A stretch of 17,547 nt of DNA from Candidatus Methanolliviera sp. GoM_asphalt (GCA_902158745.1 CABGHH010000016.1:1-17547), one strand, 5' to 3'. Shown: positions 6,030 through 13,722, counted from the stretch's first letter. A program made the numbers and translations. Notes: generated by a model from the letters alone, not told the origin.

Positions 6030-7006
6030 GAGAAGTTTGGACGTTTGCGGAAGAAAGAGAAGGCGTGATTCGGGAGACTTCTCTCGAATTGTTGAGTTGT
6101 GGCAGGGAGATAGCGGAGAAATTAAATTGCGATCTCGCGACTGTCCTTTTGACAGGTAATGGTAAAGAATATGAGAAATTGATATCTCGAGGATCGGATA
6201 AGGTGTATCTGGCAGAAGATTCTTGCTTAAAGCTATATCAAAGCGATATTTATGCTGATATCGTAGCCAATTTGGCGGTTAGGTATAAACCGGAGGTCTT
6301 TCTCTTCAGTCATATGGGTGTTGGCGCAGATTTGGCGGCAAGCGTTGCTGCAAGGCTAAAGACTGGTTTATCTTCTCACGTCTTCAAATTGGATGTGGAT
6401 AAGAAGGGATTGAGATGTTACGTACCGGGATTTGGCGGAAATGTCTTTGTCATAAGATCCCAAACGAAACCGCAGATGGCAACGATAATGAGAGGATCCT
6501 ATAAAAAGGCGAAAAAGATTGATGGGAGAGAAGGAGAGATAATTCCAGTTGAATTTGGTGCATATAAGGTTGTAAAATCGAGGATTTTTGAAAGATCAGA
6601 AACGCTAAAGGTCGTTAAGGAGAAGGAATCAGAGCCATTGGAGTCCTCAGACGTCGTCGTGGGAGTGGGCTTGGGCGCCTGCGAAGAAGAGATCTTTAAA
6701 TTGGCTGAGGAGCTAGCGACGCTCTTGGGGGCTTCTATGGGTGGGAGTAGACCCGCCGTTGATGAGGGATTCATCGAAGAGCGTTTCCTGATAGGCCAAA
6801 GTGGTAAGATCATATCGCCCAAGATACATATCGCACTCGGCATCTCTGGCTCAACACAATATATGATGGGAGTGCAAAATTCGGAGTTTATCCTTGCCAT
6901 AAACAAGGACAGAGATGCCCAAATCTTTAAATTTTGCGACATCGGCATCGTGGGAGACTTGATAGATGTCTTACCAAGGTTGATTGATGAGATATGTGAA
7001 GGATGA
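6026..7006 (+). CDS. etfA: Electron transfer flavoprotein, alpha subunit
   Basis: A 326-residue EtfA/FixB protein. The N-terminal alpha/beta domain (to about residue 190) is followed by the FAD-binding C-terminal domain: VVGVGLGACEEE, LLGASMGGSRPAVDEG, IGQSGKIISPKIHIALGISG and STQYMMGVQNSEFILAINKD, ending GDLIDVLPRLIDEI. These are the conserved FAD contacts, so the subunit looks functional. It forms the heterodimer with the product of the preceding gene. Its own stop overlaps the next gene, a Trm5/Tyw2-like methyltransferase, as ATGA (7003-7006); the shared operon does not imply a shared pathway. Confidence 0.94.
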   Translation: MREVWTFAEEREGVIRETSLELLSCGREIAEKLNCDLATVLLTGNGKEYEKLISRGSDKVYLAEDSCLKLYQSDIYADIVANLAVRYKPEVFLFSHMGVGADLAASVAARLKTGLSSHVFKLDVDKKGLRCYVPGFGGNVFVIRSQTKPQMATIMRGSYKKAKKIDGREGEIIPVEFGAYKVVKSRIFERSETLKVVKEKESEPLESSDVVVGVGLGACEEEIFKLAEELATLLGASMGGSRPAVDEGFIEERFLIGQSGKIISPKIHIALGISGSTQYMMGVQNSEFILAINKDRDAQIFKFCDIGIVGDLIDVLPRLIDEICEG

Positions 7007-7776
7007 CTATCAGATGGATTGGAGACGTTGCGATAATATCAAAAGAAAGAATTGAGGAGGTATTTAAGAAAAAGCCCTCCACAAAAAAAATTTTAAAGAA
7101 AGAAGGCAATACAGAAGGAGAATATAGAGTCCCAAAATATCGTGTGGTTTATGGGAAAGGGATGACCGAGATTATCTATAGAGAAGAGCATTGCGATCTT
7201 CTCTTCGATATAAATAAGGTCCATTTCAGCTTTTCTCTTTCCGGGGAGAGAAAGAGGATCGCCCAAGAGGTGAATGATGAGGAAAACATCCTCTGTTTAT
7301 TCGCAGGTGTAGGGCCTTTTCCGATCGTCATAACTAAGAAGAAAAAAGTGAGGATCGTTGCTGTCGAAAATAATCCGGACGCATTTCGGTATCTCCTAAA
7401 AAATTTGGAGATGAATAAACTGAAGGGGTCCGTAAAAGCGCTCAACATCGATGCTGAAGAGTTATTTGAGAATGATCACGAAGAGAAGAACTCGTTCGAT
7501 CGGGTGATTGCTCCCGCCCCCAAAATAGGAAAGAATTTTGCATATCTCTTGATAGATGCGATAAAGAAAGAGAGAAAAAAGAAGATCTATCTATATGACT
7601 TCTGTCGGGCCGAGGAGATCGATTTTATGAAGAGATTACCATGGGTAGTAAATGTTAAGAAGTGTGGTTCTTATTCCCCCAGAGTATATAGAGTATGCGT
7701 CGAGATCGATGGGGGAATATACCACGAAAGTAAGAACTACTCCAAGCTAAAGCTTATGGGTTTTCATTGGCTATAA
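7003..7776 (+). CDS. Trm5/Tyw2-family SAM-dependent tRNA methyltransferase-like protein
   Basis: This 257-residue class I methyltransferase shows the COG2520 pattern: FDINKVHFSFSLSGERKRIA (about residues 68-87), SAM motif I LCLFAGVGPFP (about 97-107), and the acidic-loop motif VAVENNPDAFRYLLKN. The family includes Trm5, which makes m1G37 on tRNA, and Tyw2/Taw2, which transfers the aminocarboxypropyl group in wyosine synthesis. The expected NLP-type catalytic motif after the third strand is replaced by RVIAPAPK, so the Trm5 asparagine is absent. It is shorter than typical Trm5 and lacks an obvious N-terminal D1 domain. Specificity is therefore unresolved; a wyosine-pathway or divergent paralogue is possible. 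It is the last gene of the etf unit. Confidence 0.75.
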   Translation: MTIRWIGDVAIISKERIEEVFKKKPSTKKILKKEGNTEGEYRVPKYRVVYGKGMTEIIYREEHCDLLFDINKVHFSFSLSGERKRIAQEVNDEENILCLFAGVGPFPIVITKKKKVRIVAVENNPDAFRYLLKNLEMNKLKGSVKALNIDAEELFENDHEEKNSFDRVIAPAPKIGKNFAYLLIDAIKKERKKKIYLYDFCRAEEIDFMKRLPWVVNVKKCGSYSPRVYRVCVEIDGGIYHESKNYSKLKLMGFHWL

Positions 7777-7875
7777 ATCGAAGAGATCCCACCCAACACA
7801 ATAAACAGAAAGGATATTTAAATCATTGATATGAAAGTCACCATTTATATGGGGCTCGTCTAAGTTCTGGAGGAT

Positions 7876-7899
7876 AAAGTTTATTTAGCAATAAACTTT
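7876..7899. other. Perfect 10-bp inverted repeat with 4-nt loop
   Basis: AAAGTTTATT-TAGC-AATAAACTTT. The arms are perfectly complementary. It is A+T rich and not followed by an oligo-T run on the plus strand, so it is not a classic terminator. It could be an operator or part of a short RNA downstream of the TATA-like sequence at 7814. Confidence 0.5.
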
Positions 7900-8008
7900 G
7901 CCAATCTCTGAAAAAATATAATTATCTAATCCTTGCAAAGAGAAGGTCATATTGCTGTTTTCGTTAACTTGCCAATAAAAAAACGGGAAATTGTGGAGGT
8001 GTCGGGAA

Positions 8009-8017
8009 AAATATAAG
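8009..8017 (+). promoter_or_regulatory. TATA-like box upstream of moxR
   Basis: AAATATAAG lies about 21 nt before the ATG at 8034 and 33 nt before the in-frame ATG at 8046. With the usual 25-27 nt to the transcription start, the message would begin near 8039, which favours the second ATG as the first one translated. Confidence 0.4.
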
Positions 8018-8033
8018 AATAGCTATCAAAGAG

Positions 8034-8951
8034 ATGATTCGAATTATGAATATTGAAGAGATGACAAGAGAAGAAGAGGTAGCAGGATTTGTAGGAACTG
8101 ACAGATATTTCCTCGCCCCAGAACTTGGATCGATAGTTAACATTGCGATCGTCATGGAAAAACCCCTGCTCCTGATGGGCGAGGCAGGGACAGGAAAGAC
8201 CCAGCTTGCCTTTGAGGTTGCCCGTGCTCTTTCTATGAAGATTTATGTGGCAAGATGCAAATCGACCATGAAAGGAGAAGAGCTCTGCTACGATCATGAC
8301 ACGGTGGCAAGGCTGTACGAATCGAGATTTGGGTCGGCTGAAACAGAGAGAGATCCGGCAAAATTTGATGATTATATCGTATATGGGCCGATCGGAAAGG
8401 CATTTTTGGCGGAGGAAAGAGGAGTCCTTCTACTCGACGAGATAGACAAAACAGAGTCAGACGTTCAGGATAACCTTCTGGATATTTTAGATGCTTATGA
8501 ATTTACAATAAGAGAGATAGATCGTAAAATCATTGCTAAAAATAAACCATTCATTGTAATAACCAGTAACGCCAAAAAAGAGCTTTCTGATCCATTTTTG
8601 AGAAGGTGTTACTGCCACTACATAGAATTCCCAACACCAGAACAGATGAGACAGATCATCTCACTTCATTACCCAAAGACAGATGAAAAACTGGTTGATG
8701 TTGCACTTGATATATTTTACGACCTCCGTGACCAGGGTTTTGAAAAATCACCTGCCACAAGTGAGATCCTGAACTGGATAGGTGCACTTGAACACGAAGA
8801 CATATCTCCGTCGGAACTTAGAAAAAAAAATTACAAGGAAAGAGTGCCATTTCTTGGGGTTCTTTTGAAACGGGCAGGTGATATACAGGCTTACACCAAT
8901 AACTTTCACCGCCAGCATAACTCAAACATCTTTAAAGAGCGGGATTATTAG
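8034..8951 (+). CDS. MoxR-family AAA+ ATPase
   Basis: This 305-residue MoxR-type AAA+ ATPase has Walker A GEAGTGKT (residues 49-56), Walker B VLLLDEID (D135-E136), sensor 1 VITSNAKKE and the arginine-finger region DPFLRRC. MoxR ATPases work with VWA-domain partners as chaperones that insert cofactors or assemble complexes. The partner gene follows 6 nt downstream (8958-10163), a classic pairing. Two starts are possible, 8034 and 8046 (MNIEEMTREEE); the TATA spacing slightly favours 8046. No metalloenzyme or other obvious client lies next to the pair, so the substrate is unknown. Confidence 0.9.
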   Translation: MIRIMNIEEMTREEEVAGFVGTDRYFLAPELGSIVNIAIVMEKPLLLMGEAGTGKTQLAFEVARALSMKIYVARCKSTMKGEELCYDHDTVARLYESRFGSAETERDPAKFDDYIVYGPIGKAFLAEERGVLLLDEIDKTESDVQDNLLDILDAYEFTIREIDRKIIAKNKPFIVITSNAKKELSDPFLRRCYCHYIEFPTPEQMRQIISLHYPKTDEKLVDVALDIFYDLRDQGFEKSPATSEILNWIGALEHEDISPSELRKKNYKERVPFLGVLLKRAGDIQAYTNNFHRQHNSNIFKERDY

Positions 8952-8957
8952 AGTAAA

Positions 8958-10163
8958 ATGTTCTTCGTCGATTTCTTTTACACGTTAAGAAGTTATGGTG
9001 TTCCCATAACGACGCAGTATATTCTTGAATTACAGGAGGGTTTGAAGAAAGGTTTGGCGGAGAATGTGGATGATCTCTATAATTTACTCAGGCTCATCTG
9101 CGTCAAGAGGATAGAACACCTGGATAACTTTGACCGCGCGTTTTCAAAGTACTTTTACGGTATTGAACTACCAGCATCAGGGGAGATTACTGATCTGAAC
9201 AAACTTTTGGAGAATAAACCGTTCAGGGAATGGCTCGATACGCAAATGAGAGAAGGGAAGCTTAAACCTGCGGAGATTCAATGGAAAATTTCCCCAGAGG
9301 AGCTCTTCAGACGGTTCTTAAAGACGCTTGAGGAGCAGACCGAGGCACACCACGGTGGCAATAAGTGGATAGGCACCGGAGGAACATCTCCTTATGGGCA
9401 TTCTGGAAATAGCTATGGCGGTATCAGGGTTTATGGAAGATCTGAGAGGCAGTCTGCCATAAAAACTATCGGTGAGCGAAGGTATATAAATTACTCCGAT
9501 AACGCCGGGTTACGTGCTGAGAATATCCGACAGGTCCTTGGCACCTTTAAGAAGATGGTTCCGATAGGACCAAAGACCGATCTTGACCTGAACGAAACGA
9601 TCTATAGGACTGCAAAGAACGCAGGAGAGATCGAGTTCATCTTTAAACCGGAGCTCAGGGACAATATTCGGGTAACACTCTTGATAGACAACGGCGGCTA
9701 TTCGATGAGCAGGTACGTCAGTATAGTCAGTCTGGTTTTTTCAAAGATTAAAGACCGCTTCAAAGACCTCTCAACCTATTATTTTAGGAATTGTATCTAT
9801 GGTAATCTCTTCTCTGATCCACAAAGGCTAAAAGATTATCCGACAAAAAAATTTTTATCAAATAACCCTGTTGACACCAGGGTATTGATAATCGGCGATG
9901 CTTCGATGGCTCCTGAAGAACTCTTCAGCCCCAGGGGTGCTATCGAGTACGGTGTCGATGATACCGAGCCCGGAATAGTCTGGCTTAAGAGAATAAGAGA
10001 CCGGTTCAGCTATAGTGTATGGTTAAACCCGATACAGAGTAGCTACTGGTCTGAGAGATACGGAAGTTATACTATAAGAGAGATCAGGCAGATATATCAT
10101 ATGGAGAACCTCACGCTTGGTGGAATTAAAAATGCTGTTACTTATCTAAATGAGCAGGAGTGA
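8958..10163 (+). CDS. CoxE-like VWA-domain protein, MoxR partner
   Basis: A 401-residue protein. The N-terminal helical part begins FFVDFFYTLRSYGVPITTQY, typical of CoxE-like proteins. A middle segment HHGGNKWIGTGGTSPYGHSG (about 129-148) is diagnostic for the MoxR-associated VWA family, and the C-terminal VWA-like domain starts near residue 236. The MIDAS metal site, usually DXSXS, reads IDNGGYSMS (D244), so the spacing and residues are altered; a later acidic position may lie in IIGDASM. It probably acts with the MoxR ATPase as an assembly chaperone. No signal peptide or membrane segment is visible, so it is probably cytosolic. It ends 38 bp from the convergent rfcS stop. Confidence 0.85.
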   Translation: MFFVDFFYTLRSYGVPITTQYILELQEGLKKGLAENVDDLYNLLRLICVKRIEHLDNFDRAFSKYFYGIELPASGEITDLNKLLENKPFREWLDTQMREGKLKPAEIQWKISPEELFRRFLKTLEEQTEAHHGGNKWIGTGGTSPYGHSGNSYGGIRVYGRSERQSAIKTIGERRYINYSDNAGLRAENIRQVLGTFKKMVPIGPKTDLDLNETIYRTAKNAGEIEFIFKPELRDNIRVTLLIDNGGYSMSRYVSIVSLVFSKIKDRFKDLSTYYFRNCIYGNLFSDPQRLKDYPTKKFLSNNPVDTRVLIIGDASMAPEELFSPRGAIEYGVDDTEPGIVWLKRIRDRFSYSVWLNPIQSSYWSERYGSYTIREIRQIYHMENLTLGGIKNAVTYLNEQE

Positions 10164-10201
10164 ATGCCTTATTTTAGGATAGATACTCTTTCCTACTTCA
10201 T

Positions 10202-11149
10202 TCATTCCATAAGGGCAATATATGCGAGCAGGGCATCGAGTTGTATCCTCTCGTCTGCCCCCTCCGTTATCCGAAACTCCGTCTCCCCGAGCCTATCTAT
10301 AAGCCTAACCTTCTTATCATTTGTAATATCGAGATCGAAGATTATTCTGTGTATCACCTTGATGATCTCCTCTGAAGATGTTCCTTTCTCAATTAGAAGA
10401 GAGAGTTGGTCCCTTGCCTTATCGAATGATCCACCAAGCGCCGAATCAAGAATTTTCCTCATCTCATCCGGTCTAACACTCGCCGCCATCTCATAGATGG
10501 TTTCTTTTTCTATCTCCCTTTCGATCGCCGCGGAGCTTTGGAGCGCATTGATCGCCTTACGCATATCTCCACCGGACACATCTTTTAAAGCTTCTATAGC
10601 ATCGTCTCTTATCTTTATACCCTCTTCTTCTGCTATCTCTCTTATGACCTTTTTTAGGGCATCCGCGGAGAGAAATTTAAACCTATAGACGGCACATCTA
10701 CTCTGTATGGGTTCTATTATCTTTGATGAATAATTGCAACTTAAGATGAAACGACAGTTGTTGCTGAAGATCTCCATCGTTCTTCTCAAGGCTGATTGCG
10801 CGTCTGAGGTAAGTGCATCCGCCTCGTCCAGAAAAATTATCTTAAAATCGAATCCACCAACTGGAGCTATCCTCGCAAAAACTTTTATCTTGTTTCTCAC
10901 AACATCTATCCCTCTATCATCGCTCGCGTTCAATTCGGTGAAATTGTATTCCCACAAATCTCCATACAATCCTCTTGCCAGACCAATAGCAGAAGCAGTT
11001 TTTCCGACACCAGGAGGCCCAGAGAAGAGCAAGTGAGGCATTTTTCCAGATCTTGCATAGGATTTCAACCTTTCTACGATACCATCTTGACCCACAACCC
11101 TGTCTAAGGTTTTTGGCCTATACTTCTCGATCCATATCTCTTCTTTAAT
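10202..11149 (-). CDS. rfcS: Replication factor C small subunit
   Basis: This is the clamp-loader small subunit that loads PCNA with RfcL. Walker A is GPPGVGKT (residues 44-51 from the start chosen here), Walker B is IIFLDEADAL, and the SRC motif is PIQSRCAVYRF, all intact. The first ATG/GTG/TTG in frame is a GTG at 11095, but it would cut off the conserved RFC box EEIWIEKYRPKTLDRVVGQ, which is encoded in frame just upstream. Between that box and an in-frame TGA (11158-11156) there is no standard start. The best candidate is ATT at 11149, preceded by GGTGA at 11160-11156. From there the protein has 315 residues, the family's usual length. It is either a rare ATT start or an ATG with a base error. 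It is convergent with the VWA gene. Confidence 0.9.
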   Translation of the reverse strand: MKEEIWIEKYRPKTLDRVVGQDGIVERLKSYARSGKMPHLLFSGPPGVGKTASAIGLARGLYGDLWEYNFTELNASDDRGIDVVRNKIKVFARIAPVGGFDFKIIFLDEADALTSDAQSALRRTMEIFSNNCRFILSCNYSSKIIEPIQSRCAVYRFKFLSADALKKVIREIAEEEGIKIRDDAIEALKDVSGGDMRKAINALQSSAAIEREIEKETIYEMAASVRPDEMRKILDSALGGSFDKARDQLSLLIEKGTSSEEIIKVIHRIIFDLDITNDKKVRLIDRLGETEFRITEGADERIQLDALLAYIALME

Positions 11150-11179
11150 TTTACTTCACCGATAGTGAAAGAACAGTTC

Positions 11180-11195
11180 CCCAAATAAATATCTT
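11180..11195 (-). promoter_or_regulatory. TATA-like region upstream of rfcS
   Basis: On the minus strand AAGATATTTATTTGG is centred about 27 nt before position 11162, which would start the rfcS message just ahead of the GGTGA ribosome binding site. This supports the short leader and the ATT start. Weak evidence from base composition and spacing only. Confidence 0.35.
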
Positions 11196-11219
11196 TTGCG
11201 TTTGCATGACCGTTGTCGA

Positions 11220-11235
11220 ACAATTGAATAATTGT
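11220..11235. other. Short inverted repeat between rfcS and tRNA-Thr
   Basis: ACAATT-GAAT-AATTGT. It lies between the tRNA 3' trailer and the rfcS promoter region and could be an operator or a chance palindrome in A+T-rich DNA. Confidence 0.3.
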
Positions 11236-11268
11236 CAAACGATAGACGAATATAGTTATTGGTGTCTG

Positions 11269-11276
11269 AAAAAAAA
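11269..11276 (-). terminator. Oligo-T terminator downstream of tRNA-Thr
   Basis: Eight consecutive T on the minus strand follow 11 nt after the tRNA 3' end. Oligo-T tracts are the standard archaeal termination signal, so this would end the AAA ATPase-pgk-tRNA transcript. Confidence 0.55.
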
Positions 11277-11287
11277 TGATCAAAAGA

Positions 11288-11361
11288 AGCCTCGAGAGGG
11301 ATTTGAACCCTCGACCTGCTGATTACAAGTCAGCCGCTCTTGCCAACTGAGCCATCGAGGC
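11288..11361 (-). tRNA. tRNA-Thr (anticodon UGU)
   Basis: A complete 74-nt cloverleaf. Acceptor GCCTCGA pairs perfectly with TCGAGGC; the D arm is GCTC/GAGC with GG in the loop; the anticodon stem is GCTGA/TCAGC with loop CTTGTAA, giving anticodon TGT; the T arm is GAGGG-TTCAAAT-CCCTC. The discriminator is U, as expected for archaeal tRNA-Thr. CCA is not encoded, which fits the presence of cca in the window. No intron is seen. Its 5' 32 nt overlap the end of the pgk reading frame, and no TATA box lies at the right distance, so it is probably processed from the pgk transcript by RNase P. Confidence 0.96.
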
Positions 11362-12598
11362 GATTTTTAAATTTTTTTCTTGATCTTTTGAGTGCTTCCA
11401 CGCCCGGAAGTTTTTCTCCGGCAAGAAAAGTTATGCTTGCTCCGCCTCCTGTGCTTATGTGCCTAAGCTTTCCCTCCAGATGCAACCTGCGGGCAACCGA
11501 CGCTGTGTGCCCTCCTCCTATCAGGGCACATTTGGATCTTGCGGACGCCTTTAATATCTCGTACGTTCCTAAAGAAAATTCTTCCTCCTCAAATATTCCC
11601 GCAGGCCCATTAATGACTACTATCTGCGCATTTTCGATCACATTTGAAAATTTGACAAGGGTCTCGATACCTATATCACATATAGGATACTCCACCGGGA
11701 AATCCCTCACATTGACGTCTATTCTCTCCCCCTCTTTCTTGATCGCGAGATCCTTTGGTAAAACTATCTTATCTTTGGATCCTTTTAATATCCTTTTTGC
11801 TTCCTCTATCTGCTTTATGTATCCTTCTCTCTCAACAAATCCTAAATTTTTCTCTCCGATATCTATACCATCTGCAGCGAGAAAAACATTTGCCACGAGT
11901 CCTGCAAGAAGGATCTTATCCACCTTCCCACGTTTCAAGACATTTTTTATCACTTTTACTGTATCATCTACTTTATTCCCACCAAAGACAAATGTCACAG
12001 GATGAGAGTTCTCCGTGAATGCCCACCCAAGCTCATCTAACTCTTTCTCCATCAACCTTCCGGCACAGGACGGCATCACGAGCGGAAAGCCCACAATACT
12101 CGGTTGTGCTCTATGGGATGTGGCAAAGGCATCGTTTATATAAAAATCCGCCAACCCGGAGAGCCTCTCAACCAGAAGCGTTCTTCCCATATCTTCAGGT
12201 TTCATCTCTGATACCTCTTCGGATAGTATCCTTACATTTTCCAGTAGAATGATGTCTCCTCTCCTCATCTCCCTTATCTTCTCCCTCGCATATCTCCCGA
12301 TGACATCCTCGACGTACTCTACGGGTCTATCGAGAATCTCCTGAAATTTCTCCCCGTGTGCCTCGAGCGTTGTAAAGTCTTTCTTCGTGGGTCTGCTTTG
12401 ATGTGCCAATATGACCACTTTTGCATCTTTAAGCTCGGATATCGTCCTTGTGTGGCTTCTAAACCTTGTGTCATCGAGGATCACCTCACTCTCCGGATCC
12501 AGAGGAGAATTCACATCGACCCTCAGTAGAACGGTTCTGCCGTAAAAATCGAGATCATCCATCGTATAATATTGCTTTTTAGGGTCGGAAGAATTCAA
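11330..12598 (-). CDS. pgk: Phosphoglycerate kinase, archaeal type
   Basis: The protein has 422 residues and transfers phosphate between 1,3-bisphosphoglycerate and ADP in glycolysis and gluconeogenesis. Motifs seen are LLRVDVNSPLD, ILAHQSRPTK, DIILLENVR, FYINDAFATSHRAQPS, FVFGGNKVDDTVKVI, NGPAGIFEEEEF and the phosphate-binding ISTGGGASITFL. The start is a TTG at 12598, supported by a perfect GGTGATC ribosome binding site; the alternative ATG at 12562 would remove QYYT, which homologues have. The end is odd: the family should stop near KRSRKKF, but the frame runs 32 nt into tRNA-Thr, so residues 413-422 (RLDGSVGKSG) are tRNA sequence. One extra A in the A7 run at 11372-11378 would create TAA before the tRNA and a 410-residue protein. 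It follows the AAA ATPase by 9 nt. Confidence 0.95.
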   Translation of the reverse strand: MNSSDPKKQYYTMDDLDFYGRTVLLRVDVNSPLDPESEVILDDTRFRSHTRTISELKDAKVVILAHQSRPTKKDFTTLEAHGEKFQEILDRPVEYVEDVIGRYAREKIREMRRGDIILLENVRILSEEVSEMKPEDMGRTLLVERLSGLADFYINDAFATSHRAQPSIVGFPLVMPSCAGRLMEKELDELGWAFTENSHPVTFVFGGNKVDDTVKVIKNVLKRGKVDKILLAGLVANVFLAADGIDIGEKNLGFVEREGYIKQIEEAKRILKGSKDKIVLPKDLAIKKEGERIDVNVRDFPVEYPICDIGIETLVKFSNVIENAQIVVINGPAGIFEEEEFSLGTYEILKASARSKCALIGGGHTASVARRLHLEGKLRHISTGGGASITFLAGEKLPGVEALKRSRKKFKNRLDGSVGKSG

Positions 12599-12600
12599 AT

Positions 12601-12607
12601 GATCACC
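12601..12607 (-). promoter_or_regulatory. Ribosome binding site that sets the TTG start of pgk
   Basis: The minus strand reads GGTGATC, fully complementary to the 16S rRNA 3' end, followed by AT and then TTG at 12598. It decides for the TTG start rather than the internal ATG. Confidence 0.7.
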
Positions 12608-13711
12608 TTATCTGTATAGGGTGTCTGGCACATTTTTCCTCTTTTTCTCCCCCAGTTCCTCCAAAGCACAATTCAAATACTCTGTTTTAACCTCTTTTTC
12701 ATCGTCTAAGATCGCCCTGTGAAGTGCCACCTTCAAAATTTTGTCCGTCAGATCCCTCCCAGAAAATCCTTCGGTGCTATCTGCGATCTTCTCCAGATCG
12801 ACATCTTTTGAGAGTGAGATTGGATATTTCTTCGCATAAACTTCCAGGATCTCGAGTCTCTCTTTGCGGTCTGGAAGCTTAAACTCGATCTCTTCTTCAA
12901 ATCTGCTTTTTATCGCCGAATCAAGTATATCTGCCATATTTGTTGCGGCTATCAAACAGACCCCTCTTCTATCCGTGATGCCATCCATCTCCGTAATCAG
13001 GGCATTCACAATCTCTGAAACGTCCCCTCTCAACTCCTGATATCTTCTGTCAAGGGCTATCGCATCTATCTCGTCTATAAAAATTATACATGGGGCATCT
13101 TTCTCAGCGTAATCATAGAGTCGATGAATATTAGCAGAGCCTTCTCCCACGTGTTCCCCGATTAAATTAGTCGCGTTTATACCTACTAAATTAACGTTGG
13201 TTTCAGATACCAGCGCCTTTGCCATCATGGTCTTCCCTGTTCCAGCAGGGCCATAAAAAAGAACGTTTCTAGGCTCCCAACCCCTAAATTTCTCTGGTTC
13301 GTCCAAAAATTTTTTTATGAGTTTGCACTTTTTTTTGGCAAGATCCTGCCCTATCACATCTTTAAACTGGATGTCATATTCTCTCCTTTGGATACCCACC
13401 TCCTTCTCTTCCTCAAGGGTATCATCCTCTAATAAGATCGTCGTCTCTTCGTCTATCATGGAATTTTCGGGTTCTGCGATGACCACCTCAAATGCAAAAC
13501 CCGGATACATCCGTCCATCGAAGAGATAATCTCCTTTCTTGATCTTTAAACCGATCCATTGTTCCCTCATATATCTCTCAAAGACTTTTTTATTCTTTAC
13601 GATCGGATATTCCTCTTCCCCTGATGTCATCGGAAATCCTGCAGGTTGGAGTATGAGGAACCTGACCTTCTTATCCTGCTTTTTCTGTTTTTTATCATCG
13701 AGTGGTTGCAC
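12608..13711 (-). CDS. AAA ATPase, proteasome-regulatory-subunit-like (Cdc48/PAN relative)
   Basis: This 367-residue protein has one AAA module: Walker A GPAGTGKTMMAKAL, Walker B CIIFIDEIDAIA, sensor 1 LIAATN and the second region of homology AIKSRFEEEIEFKLP, followed by the helical lid. An N-terminal domain of about 110 residues with a charged acidic linker (LLEDDTLEEEKEV) precedes it. There is no PAN-like coiled coil and no second AAA domain. It fits the group of archaeal proteins annotated as putative 26S regulatory subunit homologues of about 370 residues (MJ1494/MTH1011 type), whose function is poorly defined. The start is GTG at 13711 with a perfect GGTGATC site 4 nt before it. It is the first gene of a likely AAA-pgk-tRNA transcript, divergent from thpR. 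Confidence 0.88.
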   Translation of the reverse strand: MQPLDDKKQKKQDKKVRFLILQPAGFPMTSGEEEYPIVKNKKVFERYMREQWIGLKIKKGDYLFDGRMYPGFAFEVVIAEPENSMIDEETTILLEDDTLEEEKEVGIQRREYDIQFKDVIGQDLAKKKCKLIKKFLDEPEKFRGWEPRNVLFYGPAGTGKTMMAKALVSETNVNLVGINATNLIGEHVGEGSANIHRLYDYAEKDAPCIIFIDEIDAIALDRRYQELRGDVSEIVNALITEMDGITDRRGVCLIAATNMADILDSAIKSRFEEEIEFKLPDRKERLEILEVYAKKYPISLSKDVDLEKIADSTEGFSGRDLTDKILKVALHRAILDDEKEVKTEYLNCALEELGEKKRKNVPDTLYR

Positions 13712-13715
13712 GCCA

Positions 13716-13722
13716 GATCACC
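13716..13722 (-). promoter_or_regulatory. Ribosome binding site that sets the GTG start of the AAA ATPase
   Basis: GGTGATC on the minus strand, four bases (TGGC) before GTG at 13711. Same site as used by pgk, with full complementarity to the 16S rRNA tail. Confidence 0.65.

Larger units (their letters stand above)
7777..8033. other. Intergenic region between the methyltransferase and moxR
   Basis: About 257 nt without a convincing gene. It holds TATA-like ATATTTAAATC (7814-7824), a ten-codon ORF at 7831-7863 that I do not believe is a gene on its own, the perfect hairpin at 7876-7899, and AAATATAAG just before moxR. It likely contains the end of the etf transcript and the moxR promoter; a small RNA is possible. 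Confidence 0.5.

Noticed and set aside
7947..8297. 116-codon minus-strand ORF across the moxR start
   Set aside because: It overlaps the conserved Walker A region of moxR on the other strand and resembles no family.
11641..11656. CATTTGAAAAT in pgk, identical to the end of the palindromic element
   Set aside because: No inverted partner follows, and the encoded residues (LVKFSNVIENA) fit normal phosphoglycerate kinase, so it is native sequence.
11340..12005. 221-codon plus-strand ORF opposite pgk
   Set aside because: It is antisense to a clearly recognisable phosphoglycerate kinase, has low-complexity Ser/Pro/Phe composition and no recognisable motif.
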